Assembly: GCA_025548565.1 (NCBI GenBank)
Contig: JAJLPB010000003.1
Span: forward strand, 496,001 to 560,000
Length of the DNA stretch: 64,000 nucleotides
Direction: 5' to 3'
DNA from: Rugamonas sp. A1-17
GTDB taxonomy: Bacteria > Pseudomonadota > Gammaproteobacteria > Burkholderiales > Burkholderiaceae_D
Under the pieces are notes generated by a model, which made no database searches, was not told the DNA's origin, and saw only the letters and a list, made by a program, of their open reading frames with translations. Numbering within the stretch: position 1 is the stretch's first letter; each line of letters begins with the position of its first letter. Positions 8,987 to 18,748 of this stretch are shown piece after piece. A program made the position numbers and the translations under genes.

Positions 8987-9040
8987 GGCTGGCTGGCCCC
9001 TTAAACAGGTCCAGTCATCATCATTTTCATGGAGCCACGA

Positions 9041-10528
9041 ATGGACTTTGCCTTGCTGATCGACGGCTACGCCGCGCAGAACCGCCATCGCGGCTGGCCG
9101 CGCCAGCGCATGCTGCACGAATGCCTGCGCGCGGCGATCCGCAACGGCACGCTGGCGGCGGGCACGCGGCTGGCCGCGTCGCGTGCGCTGGCCGAGGAGC
9201 TGGGCCTGGCCCGCAACACCGTACTGTACGCCTACGAGCAGCTGGCCAGCGAAGGCTTCGTCACCACCGACCGGCGCGGCACCGTGGTGGCCGCCGTGGC
9301 GCCGGACCGCAAGCCCGCCGCGCGGCGCCAGGCGGCCGCGCCGCAAGCCGGCCTGTCGCAGCGCGCGCGCTCCCTGCGCCCCCAGCCGGGACCGGCCGAG
9401 ATGATGGGCGCCTTCGTGCCCGGCGTGCCGGCGCTCGACCATTTTCCGCTGACGCTGTGGCGCCGCATGCTGGAACGCGCGTGGCGCACGCTGACGGTGG
9501 AGCAGCTCAACTACGGCGACCCGGCCGGCGAGCCGCAGCTGCGCGAGGCCATCGCCGACCATCTGCGCGCGGCGCGCGGCGTGGTGTGCGAGGCGGCGCA
9601 GGTGTTCATCACCGATGGCACCCAGAGCAGCCTGGATCTGTGCGTGCGCGCGCTGGCCGATGTCGGCGACACCATCTGGATCGAGAGTCCAGGCTACGGC
9701 GGCGCGCTGGCGGCGGCGCGCGCGGCCAGCCTTAATGTTGCCGGCATCGAGGTCGACGACGACGGCATCGCGCCCGCGGCCGCCGACTGGCTGCTGCGGC
9801 CACCGCGCCTGATCTACACCACGCCGTCGCACCAGTACCCGGTGGGCAGCGTGCTCAGTCTGCGCCGCCGCATGGCGCTGATCGCGGCCGCGCGCGAGGC
9901 CGGCGCCCTGATCATCGAGGACGACTACGACAGCGAATTCCGCCACGACGGCGCGCCGCTGTCGGCCATGCAGGGCCTGGCGCCGGACGCGCCGGTGGTC
10001 TACCTGGGCACTTTCAGCAAGACCATGTTCCCGTCGCTGCGGATCGGCTTCGTGGTGGTGCCGGCATGGCTGGCCGACGATTTCGCCCGCATGCGCGCGC
10101 AGTCGTCCGCGCGCGGGCGCGTGGCCGAGCAGCTGGCGCTGGCGGAGTTCCTGCGCAGCGGCCAGTTCGCGCTGCACCTGCGCCGCATGCGGCGGCTGTA
10201 CCGGCAGCGGCGCGACGCGCTGGTGACGGCGCTGGAAAAACATCTGGGCTCGGTGGCGACGGTGCACGGCGGCTCGGCCGGCATGCACCTGGCGCTGCGC
10301 TTCACGCGGGCGGACCTGGACGACCACGCGATCAGCGCGCAGGCGCTGGAACACGGCATCGTGGCCGAGGCGCTGAGCGGCAAGGACACGCAGGGAACGT
10401 CGGGCTGGAAGGGACTGATGCTCGGCTACGCACAAGTGCCGGCCGAGCGGATGGAGGGATTGGTCAAACAGTTGGCGGCGATACTGCACCTGGCGGCGTT
10501 TGCCGCCAACCGTTCAAGCCGACATTAG
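9041..10528 (+). CDS. MocR/PdxR-family regulator (GntR HTH fused to aminotransferase domain)
   Basis: The protein has an N-terminal GntR-type winged helix (about residues 10-75, with SRALAEELGLARNTVLYAYE) joined by a linker to a class I aminotransferase fold. The PLP-binding Lys is in TFSKTMFPSLR, near residue 327, and the preceding IIEDDYDSEFR carries the conserved Asp and Tyr. Such proteins sense pyridoxal phosphate or a PLP-amino acid adduct and control divergent genes. ATG at 9041 was chosen over an in-frame ATG at 9029 because GGAG lies 7 bases in front of it. Its TAG stop interlocks with the TAA of the convergent receptor gene over four bases. Confidence 0.88.
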   Translation: MDFALLIDGYAAQNRHRGWPRQRMLHECLRAAIRNGTLAAGTRLAASRALAEELGLARNTVLYAYEQLASEGFVTTDRRGTVVAAVAPDRKPAARRQAAAPQAGLSQRARSLRPQPGPAEMMGAFVPGVPALDHFPLTLWRRMLERAWRTLTVEQLNYGDPAGEPQLREAIADHLRAARGVVCEAAQVFITDGTQSSLDLCVRALADVGDTIWIESPGYGGALAAARAASLNVAGIEVDDDGIAPAAADWLLRPPRLIYTTPSHQYPVGSVLSLRRRMALIAAAREAGALIIEDDYDSEFRHDGAPLSAMQGLAPDAPVVYLGTFSKTMFPSLRIGFVVVPAWLADDFARMRAQSSARGRVAEQLALAEFLRSGQFALHLRRMRRLYRQRRDALVTALEKHLGSVATVHGGSAGMHLALRFTRADLDDHAISAQALEHGIVAEALSGKDTQGTSGWKGLMLGYAQVPAERMEGLVKQLAAILHLAAFAANRSSRH

Positions 10529-12951
10529 AACGCGGTGTCGGCGCGGATGTACATCGAGCGGCCGTTCACGCCGATCGGGCAGGTTTCCCAGCAGCGGGTG
10601 AAGCCCAGTTTCGGGAATGATCCGCCGTTGGTCCACTCCGACGGCAGCTGGTTGAACATATTGTTCACGCCGATGCTGAAGAAGGTGCGCTTGGTGTAGG
10701 CGTAGCGTACCGAGGCGTCCACCAGCCACTTGGCGTCCCACTTCTGCAGGGGGCTGAAGTTTTCCGCTTCCACTTCGCCGTAGTAGTTGGCGCGGGTGTT
10801 CACGTTCCACTGGCCGGCGGTGTAGTCGGCCGCCACCACGTGGTGCTTGCGTGGCTGGCCGTGTTCGATCAGGGTCACTTGCGACTTGTCGAACAGCTGC
10901 TCGCCGGTCAGCACCGACGACGTCGAATGACGCTTGGTGACTTCGGTCTTGTTGAAGCCCAGTTGGCCGGACAGCACCAGTGTCGACGCCGCGAACTTCG
11001 AGGTATGCTCGGCCACGATGTCCAGGCCGCGCGTGCGGGTGTCGACCGCGTTGGTGAAGAACTGCGCCTGGCCCACGCCCAGCGGCTTGAGGATGTTGGC
11101 GATCGGGCCGCCGCCGGCTTCCGGTGCGATCTCGCTCGAGAACACGATGCGGTCCTTGATCTTGATCTCATACAGGTCGGCGGTCAGCGACATGTTCTTC
11201 GCCGGACGCAGCACCATGCCGACGCTGCCGCTGGTCGAGGTTTCCTCTTTCAGCGGCGCGATGCCGAAGGCCTGGGTGACGGCGCTGCCCTGGCGCGCGG
11301 TCAGGGTTTCGGTCAGCACGCCGTTGTTCAGGTTGGTCGACACGGAGCTGTAGAACTCCTGCTGCACGCTCGGCGCGCGGAAGCCGGTCGACAGGCTGCC
11401 GCGGAAGCCGATTTCCTTGGTCGGGTCGAAACGGGCGCTCAGCTTGCCGGTGACGGTGCTGCCGAAGTCCGAGTATTTTTCATAGCGCACGGCGCCGGCC
11501 AGGGTCAGGTTGTCGAGCGGCTTGTGCTCGGCGTCCAGGAACAGGGCGATGTTGTGGCGGCCCGAATCGACCGCGGTGGCCGGCGTGTAGCCGGGGAAGC
11601 CCTGGATGCCGGAGGCCGCGGTGGCGCCGCTCGGGGTCTTGATGACGATGGCCGGGTTGTTGGTGCGGCCGTACTGGTAGGAGACCGGGTCGCCGGCGAC
11701 GATCTGGTAGTTGTCGGCGCGGTATTCGAAGCCGGTGGCGACGAAGATGCTGCCGTTGCCGACCTTGACCGGACCCTTGACGTCGGCGTTGAAGGTCAGC
11801 TGGTTGAACTTGAGCGTGCCGGTGTTGGCGTCGCGCGGCGATTCGCCGTAGATGCTGCCGTCGGCCTTCTTCTCCCACCAGTAGCTGACGTTGACGCTGT
11901 CCGACTCGTGGAAACCGAGCTCGCTGGCGCCGTAGTTGATGCTGACGTCGGCCTTCCAGTCGTTGGCCAGGTCGCGGCGGTAGCCGAAGGCGAACGAGGC
12001 GTCCTTGATGTCGGTGTGGATGGCCGGCAGGTAGCCGTTCGGCGAGATCGACGGAATGGTGCGGTCGTCGCCGGCCGAGCGGAAGAAGCCGTACGAATCG
12101 CTCTTGCGCTTGGAGACGCCGCCGAAGGCGTAGAACTCGCTGGCCTTGTCGATCGGCAGGGCGGCGTTCCACCACAGGTAGCCGTCCTTGGTGTTGCTGT
12201 CGCCGATGTGCTGGGTCACGCGCGGCGGGTCGACGCGCAGCGAATCGGGGCCGGCGCGGTTGGTCTCGCCGCGCTTGCGCGCCTCGGCGGTCAGGTTGAG
12301 GAAGCCGCCGTCCTGGCCCAGCGCGAAGCCGGTGTTGGCGCTGCCCGAGTACAGGTCGCCGTCGCCCTCGGAGGTGGTGCCGTAGCTGCCGCTCAGCGAG
12401 GTCTCGTTGACCTGCGACTTGAGCACGATGTTGATCACGCCGGCGATCGCGTCCGAGCCGTACTGGGCGGCCGCGCCGTCGCGCAGCACCTCGATGTGGT
12501 GGATGGCGCCCAGCGGAATGGCGTTGATGTCGGTGCCGGCCGAGCCGCGGCCGATGGTCTGCTGCACGTTCACCAGCGCCTGCTGGTGGCGGCGCTTGCC
12601 GTTGACCAGCACCAGGACCTGGTCGGGGCCGAGCGAGCGCAGCGTGGCGGGGCGGATCGAGTCGGTGCCATCGCTGATGAAGGTGCTGGAGAAGTTGAAC
12701 GACGGGTCCAGCGTCTGCAGCAGCTTGCCCAGCTCCAGCGGGCCGGCGGTCTGCATGTCTTTCAGGCTGATCAGGCCGACCGGGGCCGAGGTGTCCAGCG
12801 CGGTCTTGGCCACCGAGCGCGAACCCAGCACGACGACGGTTTGTTCGGGGGCGGGGGCGGTGTCGGCGGTTTGGGCGCTGCCCTGGCCTGCGGCCAGCAG
12901 CAGGATCGCGCTGGCGACCAGCGTGCGTTTGAAATGCGGTGCTCTTGTCAT
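10525..12951 (-). CDS. TonB-dependent outer-membrane receptor
   Basis: The 808-residue protein has a signal peptide (about 1-27, cleavage after GSAQ). A plug follows with LRSLGPDQVLVLVNGKRRHQ and DGAAAQYGSDAIAGVINIVL, and a C-terminal barrel ends in Phe (RADTAF). The plug motifs are those of TonB receptors of the type annotated as iron or siderophore receptors, although the ligand cannot be read from sequence. The start at 12951 follows GAGAGA and begins a clean signal peptide; the frame upstream is not protein-like. The gene is convergent with the MocR gene, with overlapping stop codons, and has its own promoter candidate upstream. Confidence 0.87.
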   Translation of the reverse strand: MTRAPHFKRTLVASAILLLAAGQGSAQTADTAPAPEQTVVVLGSRSVAKTALDTSAPVGLISLKDMQTAGPLELGKLLQTLDPSFNFSSTFISDGTDSIRPATLRSLGPDQVLVLVNGKRRHQQALVNVQQTIGRGSAGTDINAIPLGAIHHIEVLRDGAAAQYGSDAIAGVINIVLKSQVNETSLSGSYGTTSEGDGDLYSGSANTGFALGQDGGFLNLTAEARKRGETNRAGPDSLRVDPPRVTQHIGDSNTKDGYLWWNAALPIDKASEFYAFGGVSKRKSDSYGFFRSAGDDRTIPSISPNGYLPAIHTDIKDASFAFGYRRDLANDWKADVSINYGASELGFHESDSVNVSYWWEKKADGSIYGESPRDANTGTLKFNQLTFNADVKGPVKVGNGSIFVATGFEYRADNYQIVAGDPVSYQYGRTNNPAIVIKTPSGATAASGIQGFPGYTPATAVDSGRHNIALFLDAEHKPLDNLTLAGAVRYEKYSDFGSTVTGKLSARFDPTKEIGFRGSLSTGFRAPSVQQEFYSSVSTNLNNGVLTETLTARQGSAVTQAFGIAPLKEETSTSGSVGMVLRPAKNMSLTADLYEIKIKDRIVFSSEIAPEAGGGPIANILKPLGVGQAQFFTNAVDTRTRGLDIVAEHTSKFAASTLVLSGQLGFNKTEVTKRHSTSSVLTGEQLFDKSQVTLIEHGQPRKHHVVAADYTAGQWNVNTRANYYGEVEAENFSPLQKWDAKWLVDASVRYAYTKRTFFSIGVNNMFNQLPSEWTNGGSFPKLGFTRCWETCPIGVNGRSMYIRADTAF

Positions 12952-13040
12952 GTATCTCTCTCGTTGTTGGGACGCGCGGTGAGCGCGGGCGGGAAAAATA
13001 CTATCGTGGCGGCGAACCGAGCGGCAACGCGGCATGCACC

Positions 13041-13070
13041 ATTATGTTGCAAATTATGCACATTCGACAA
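13041..13070 (-). promoter_or_regulatory. Candidate sigma-70 promoter for the second TonB receptor
   Basis: On the minus strand TTGTCG (13070-13065) and CATAAT (13046-13041) are 18 bases apart, about 90 bases before the receptor start. The surrounding AT-rich stretch contrasts with the GC-rich genes on both sides. Confidence 0.35.
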
Positions 13071-13165
13071 TATTGCGTGCGTTATCTGACAACTTGTCGT
13101 AATCTGACCGACGGGCCGCCGCTAAACAGTGCGAAACTGTGGTGCGGGCGCATCAATATGGTGCT

Positions 13166-13939
13166 TCACTGCTGGTCCAGCATCCACCCCTTCAAACCGT
13201 TGACCCAGGACTTGGCCGGCAGGTTCAGGCTCTTCTTGATGGCGCCGGCGCGCTCGTACAACACGCTGAAGTCCAGCACCGGCGACTGCTTGAAGGCGAT
13301 CACCACGATGTTGGCGTCGTGCACCTCGGGCAGCCAGACCACGGCGTCGAACACCTGCTCCATCGCGTGCAGGTTCTTGTCGTAGTTGGCGAAGTCGCCG
13401 AACACATTGGTGGTCATCATGCCGCCGTCGCGCAGCGTGTCGAAGCAGGCCTGGTAGAACTCGGGCGAGTCCAGCACCGGGCCGCGCGCCTCCTCGTCGT
13501 ACAAGTCCACCTGCAGGATGTCGACGCTGGCCCGGTTGGCCGGGTCGAGCACGAAATCCATGGCGTTCATTTCCAGCACGTTCAGGCGCTCGTCGTTGGG
13601 CGGCAGGCCGAACTGCGCGTGGCAGACGGCGATCACGTTGGGGTTGAGCTCGACCGCCGTCACGCGCGCGCCGGGCAGGCGGCGGTAACAGAACTTGGTG
13701 AGCGCGGCGCTGCCCAGGCCGAGCTGGACGATGTGGCGAGGCTGGTCGTTGAACAGCAGCCACATCATCATCATCTGCACGTATTCGAGCTCGATGTTGT
13801 CCGGCTTGGCCAGGCGCATGGCGCCCTGCACCCAGGAGGTGCCCAGGTGCAGGCTGCGCACGCCCTGGTATTCGGTGATGGTGGCGGGAGGGTGGCCGGG
13901 CGCGTCGAAGCGGGCGGCGGAGGCGGGTATTTTGGACAT
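13166..13939 (-). CDS. Spermidine synthase-like (class I SAM-dependent fold) protein
   Basis: This 257-residue protein contains the Rossmann-type methyltransferase core of the spermidine synthase family: IVQLGLGSAALTKF (nucleotide-binding glycine loop), VTAVELNPNVIAV (acidic end of beta 2) and a VDILQVDLYDEEA strand. It lacks neighbouring polyamine genes such as speD, so polyamine synthesis is not certain; many bacterial SpeE-like proteins have other or unknown roles. The start at 13939 is the first Met of the conserved frame. It is on the same strand as the downstream TonB receptor but 214 bases away, and a terminator lies upstream of it. Confidence 0.75.
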   Translation of the reverse strand: MSKIPASAARFDAPGHPPATITEYQGVRSLHLGTSWVQGAMRLAKPDNIELEYVQMMMMWLLFNDQPRHIVQLGLGSAALTKFCYRRLPGARVTAVELNPNVIAVCHAQFGLPPNDERLNVLEMNAMDFVLDPANRASVDILQVDLYDEEARGPVLDSPEFYQACFDTLRDGGMMTTNVFGDFANYDKNLHAMEQVFDAVVWLPEVHDANIVVIAFKQSPVLDFSVLYERAGAIKKSLNLPAKSWVNGLKGWMLDQQ

Positions 13940-13966
13940 GGCGTAGTTTACCAGCCCGCGCGGGAT

Positions 13967-13993
13967 AAAAAAAAGACGCCGCGGCGTCTTTTT
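13967..13993 (-). terminator. Rho-independent terminator of the PEP-CTERM gene
   Basis: GACGCC/GGCGTC forms a perfect palindrome flanked by an eight-base A run on the left and T5 on the right, so it works as a terminator on the minus strand and possibly on both. It lies 10 bases past the PEP-CTERM stop codon. Confidence 0.85.
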
Positions 13994-14002
13994 GAGGGGG
14001 GC

Positions 14003-14506
14003 TCAGGAACGGCGTCTGCGAGCGACCAGTCCCATCAGCGCCAGACCGCCCAGCAGCATGCCGTAGGTGGCCGGTTCCGGCACGGCCGACTTGATGTCCA
14101 GCGTGCCGCCGTAGCTGGCGGTGCCGATGTCGGTGCCCTTGATGGTCAGCGTGATCAGTCCGCTCACCGGTACGTTGAAGAACACGCTCCCCGATGAGAA
14201 GCCATTGAACACCGGCAGCGACGTGCCGTTAAGGTCGGCCCAGCTGAAGTTCAGCATGGTCGGCGGCCCGGCCGTGAAATTGACGAAGTTGGCGAAGAAG
14301 CCCTGCGCCGTGCCCGGCGAGCCGTCATACGAGAACGTAAAGGTGTCGGTGAACGCCAGCCCGTCGCTGTGCGTGGTGCCGAACGACGTGCTCCAGCTGC
14401 CAGCGCCGCCCGCCATGGCAATCACCGGCGACGTGTAATCGTTGGCCATGGCGCCGCCCGCCACCGCAGCCAATAACCCGGCCGCCAATATTGATTTTAA
14501 TTTCAT
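14003..14506 (-). CDS. FxDxF-type PEP-CTERM sorting-domain protein
   Basis: The 167-residue exported protein has a signal peptide (MKLKSILAAGLLAAVAGGAM, cleavage near AMA-N) and an FTDTF motif in the mature part. It ends with the PEP-CTERM signal: VPEPATYG, a hydrophobic helix and the basic tail ARRRRS. In bacteria with exosortase, this tail is recognised and processed for surface or exopolysaccharide-associated display; exosortase itself is not in the window. The start at 14506 is preceded by GGAGA and begins the signal peptide. The gene has its own promoter and terminator, so it is monocistronic. Confidence 0.88.
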   Translation of the reverse strand: MKLKSILAAGLLAAVAGGAMANDYTSPVIAMAGGAGSWSTSFGTTHSDGLAFTDTFTFSYDGSPGTAQGFFANFVNFTAGPPTMLNFSWADLNGTSLPVFNGFSSGSVFFNVPVSGLITLTIKGTDIGTASYGGTLDIKSAVPEPATYGMLLGGLALMGLVARRRRS

Positions 14507-14559
14507 ATTATCTCCGCAAAATATCTGACTAAGACATGAAACCCCGGTACTACCCATGC

Positions 14560-14588
14560 AAAGTACGCTCGGCAATTTTCGATGTCAA
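14560..14588 (-). promoter_or_regulatory. Sigma-70 promoter candidate for the PEP-CTERM gene
   Basis: On the minus strand a perfect TTGACA (14588-14583) is followed after 17 bases by TACTTT (14565-14560), about 55 bases before the start codon. No sigma-54 TGGCAC/TTGC pair is seen here, although many PEP-CTERM genes use sigma-54. Confidence 0.5.
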
Positions 14589-14735
14589 TTCGCTATTTCT
14601 TTATCGTGCAGACGACTCCGATAGAGCGCGTCTACCACACGGGCTGAGCAATAAATAATTTCTACCAATCAATTTCCGTTGTGCAAATTGTCAACACAAT
14701 TTCAATTTAGTCATGCCGGATTAGTTGTTTGTAGC

Positions 14736-16111
14736 CTACACCGGCAGGATCAGCGTCACGGTCAGTCCGCCGCCATCGCGGTTGGCCAGCGTGATGCGGC
14801 CGCCGTGCGCCTCGGCGATCTCGCGCGCCAGCGCCAGGCCCAGGCCGGTGCCGCTGCGCTTGGTCGAGTAGAACGGCACCAGCGCGTTGGTCAGCACCGT
14901 GTCGCTCATGCCGGGGCCGCGGTCCTGCACGTCGATGCGCACCGCGCCGTGCAGGCGCCGCACCTCCAGGCTGACGTCGGCGGCCGGCGAGCCGGACTCG
15001 TGGGCGTTCTTGAGCAGGTTCAGCAGCGCCTGCTCCAGCTGCGAGGGGTCGAAGGCGCACGGCTCGTCGGGCGGCGTGCCGCTCACGGTGAAATCGACCT
15101 GGGCCGCCAGCTGGGCCAGGAAGGCCGGCCACGCCTGCAGCTCCAGCCGCGGCGCCGGCAGCTTGGCGAAGCGCGCGTAGCCGAGGATGAAGCTCTCCAG
15201 GTGGCGGGTGCGCTCCTCGATGGTGGCGAGGATCTGCGGCAGCCGCTCGGTCTGGCCGCGCCGCACCAGCTCGGCGCCGGAGTGCGCCAGCGAGGTCAGC
15301 GGGGCGAGCGAGTTGTTCAGCTCATGGCTGATCACGCGGATGACTTTTTTCCAGGTCTGCACCTCCTGCCGGCGCAGCTCCATGGTCAGCTGGCGCAGCA
15401 GCAGCAGCTCGTGCTTGCGGCCGTTGAGGTTGAAGCTGCGGCGCGCCAGGTGGTAGACCTCTTCCTCGTCCACCTCGGCGCCGGCCTCGCGGGTGGTGAA
15501 CAGGCCGTCGCCGCCGCGCGCCAGCGCCTCCAGCAGCGCCGGCGAGGCGTGCGCCAGGATGTCGTCGAGCCGGTGGCCCTCCAGCTTGCGGCCCTGGTGC
15601 AGCAGCTGGCGCGCCGCCACGTTGGCGTAGACGATGGGGCCGGCCTCGCTCACCAGCAGCATCGCCACCGGCGTGTTCTGCACCATGGTGTCGAGCAGCA
15701 GCTCGCGTTGCACCAGGTTCAGGCGCTGCTGGCGCAGCACGTCGCCCAGCGCGTTGTGGGCCGCCACCAGGTCGCTCAGCTCGTCGTTCTGCGGCCAGTG
15801 CAGGCTGAACGAGAAGTCGCCGTCCTGGTAGCTGGTCACGGTGCCGGTCAGCGCGCGGAACAGCGACAGCATGGACTCCAGCTGGGCGCGGATGGTGATG
15901 ATGGAGATCGGCAGCACGCACAGCAGGCACACCGCCAGCACCAGGCCCGGATGGTTGGGGAAGAAATGCGTCAGCGCCAGCGCGATCAGGATGCCGACCG
16001 TCAGCAGCGTGCCGACCATCGCGGTCCAGCGCGTGAGCAGCGAGAGGCGCATGCCGGCCGGGCGCGTGGCCTGGGGACGGGCACCCGCGCGTGGCGGCGG
16101 CGTGGCGCCCA

Positions 16112-16112
<1 letters not shown>
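14736..16112 (-). CDS. NtrY-like sensor histidine kinase of the exporter operon
   Basis: The 458-residue kinase has two N-terminal transmembrane helices, a short HAMP-like stretch, a PAS-like segment (NTPVAMLLVSEAGPIVYAN) and a dimerisation domain with phospho-acceptor His263 in VISHELNNSLAP. The ATPase domain has NLLKNA (N box), DRGPGM (G1) and GTGLGL (G2). SHELNN rather than SHELRT is typical of NtrY/NtrB-like kinases that phosphorylate NtrC-type regulators. The ATG at 16112 shares a base with the regulator's stop (TGATG), implying translational coupling; an internal Met at 16052 is an alternative start just before the first helix. It is the last gene of the operon. Confidence 0.85.
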
Positions 16113-17452
<1,340 letters not shown>

Positions 17453-17499
17453 GCCGTAAGCATAACATTGTCGCGGCATGCCCGGTGCGGCCAACATCG

Positions 17500-18735
17500 T
17501 CAGGCGCTGCGGGTGGCGGTGGCCGGCGAGATCGACGCCGCGCGCCAGGCCGGGCCGTACACCGCGAGCACGCCCAGCGCCCAGAACACGGCGGCGCCGG
17601 CGATCAGGTAGCTGGCCGGCAGGCGCGCCATTTCCAGCTGGCTCACCAGCAGCTGGTTCAGGCCCAGCGCCAGCACCACGCCGGCCGCCACGCCGACGCT
17701 GGTGATCATGAAGTTCTCGGTGACGAAGTAGCGCAGGATGTCGACCCGGCGCGCCCCCAGCGCGCGCCGCACGCCGATCTGCTTGCGCCGCTGCGTGACC
17801 CACAGGCTGGCCATGCCGACGATGCCGCTGGCGGTGATCAGCAGCAGCAGCACGCTGACCGTCACCAGCATCCACGCCAGCGCCTGGTCGGCGCGGTAGC
17901 GTGCGGTGCGCATTTCGTTCATGGTCTTGATGCGCACGATCACCGGCGTCGGCGAGGCGGCGCGCACCGCCGCCTCGGCCTCCTTCACGACGCGGTCCAG
18001 CTGCCCGGGTTCCGCGCGCAGCGTGTAGTTCTCGGTCTTGTTGCCGGTCACGCGCACCGGCAGCATGATGGTGTACTCGCCGGTGTCGGCGATTTGCGCG
18101 CCGGGCGTCTGCAGCTTGTCGATCACGCCGATCACGCGCACTTCGCGCGCCGATTCGCCGGTGCCGAAGTAGACGGTCTTGCCGACCAGGCTGGCGCTGC
18201 CCGGCCACATCTTCTCGCCCAGCTTGCGGCTGATGATGGCCACCTTGGCGAACTCGTTGCTGGTGGTGCCGTCGATCTCCAGCACGTCGCCCGGCAGGAA
18301 GTCGCGCCCCTCGACGATCCGCAGGCCCCAGGTCTTGACCAGCGAGTCGCCGGTGCGGTAGGTGCTGGCCTGCGCGGTGGAATTGACCTGCGAGCGGTCG
18401 ACCGACAGGCCGGTGTAGTTGCCCGAGCGCGACAGCGGCATCTGCGAGGTGCTGGCCACCGACAGCACGCCCGGCACGGCGCGCAGCGTGGCGGCCTGGC
18501 GGGCCTGGAAGGCCAGCTGTTCCTCGTGGCCGCCGCGCTGCAGCGGACGGATCTGCAGCGCGAACACGTCCTGCTCGTTGGCCAGGCCGCTTTCGCGGGC
18601 CGACACGGCTTGCCGCACCTGCACGATGTGCAGGGCGTTGGCCAGGATCGCCAGGCTCAGCGCGACCTGTACGGCCACCAGCACCGGGCCGGTCTTGTTG
18701 CGCAACAGCGCGGAAAGGATGGGGCGGATTTCCAT
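17500..18735 (-). CDS. MacB-like/FtsX-type ABC transporter permease (second)
   Basis: The 411-residue protein has one N-terminal membrane helix (about residues 16-36), a periplasmic MacB-like core region, and three C-terminal helices. The motif VTQRRKQIGVRRALGARR is the hallmark cytoplasmic loop of FtsX/MacB permeases. MacB-type transporters do not carry substrate through the membrane but use ATP hydrolysis to push periplasmic substrates out with an adaptor and outer-membrane channel. It follows the first permease by 13 bases. The two permeases probably form a heterodimer on one ATPase. Confidence 0.85.
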   Translation of the reverse strand: MEIRPILSALLRNKTGPVLVAVQVALSLAILANALHIVQVRQAVSARESGLANEQDVFALQIRPLQRGGHEEQLAFQARQAATLRAVPGVLSVASTSQMPLSRSGNYTGLSVDRSQVNSTAQASTYRTGDSLVKTWGLRIVEGRDFLPGDVLEIDGTTSNEFAKVAIISRKLGEKMWPGSASLVGKTVYFGTGESAREVRVIGVIDKLQTPGAQIADTGEYTIMLPVRVTGNKTENYTLRAEPGQLDRVVKEAEAAVRAASPTPVIVRIKTMNEMRTARYRADQALAWMLVTVSVLLLLITASGIVGMASLWVTQRRKQIGVRRALGARRVDILRYFVTENFMITSVGVAAGVVLALGLNQLLVSQLEMARLPASYLIAGAAVFWALGVLAVYGPAWRAASISPATATRSA

Positions 18736-18748
18736 GGTCGATGCCTCG

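Noticed and set aside
8951-10489. Upstream extension of the PNPOx-like frame into the MocR gene
   Set aside because: The extension is antisense to MocR coding sequence and low in complexity; a ribosome-binding-site-supported ATG at 8950 gives the normal family length.
10840-13089. Long open frame antisense to the second TonB receptor
   Set aside because: Same composition artefact; the residue mix is Ala/Gly/Val/Arg-heavy without any recognisable fold.
14507-14735. Sigma-54 promoter for the PEP-CTERM gene
   Set aside because: A TTGACAT...TTGC stretch looks similar, but the GG-GC spacing and TGGCAC element do not fit; a sigma-70 pair with 17-base spacing fits better.
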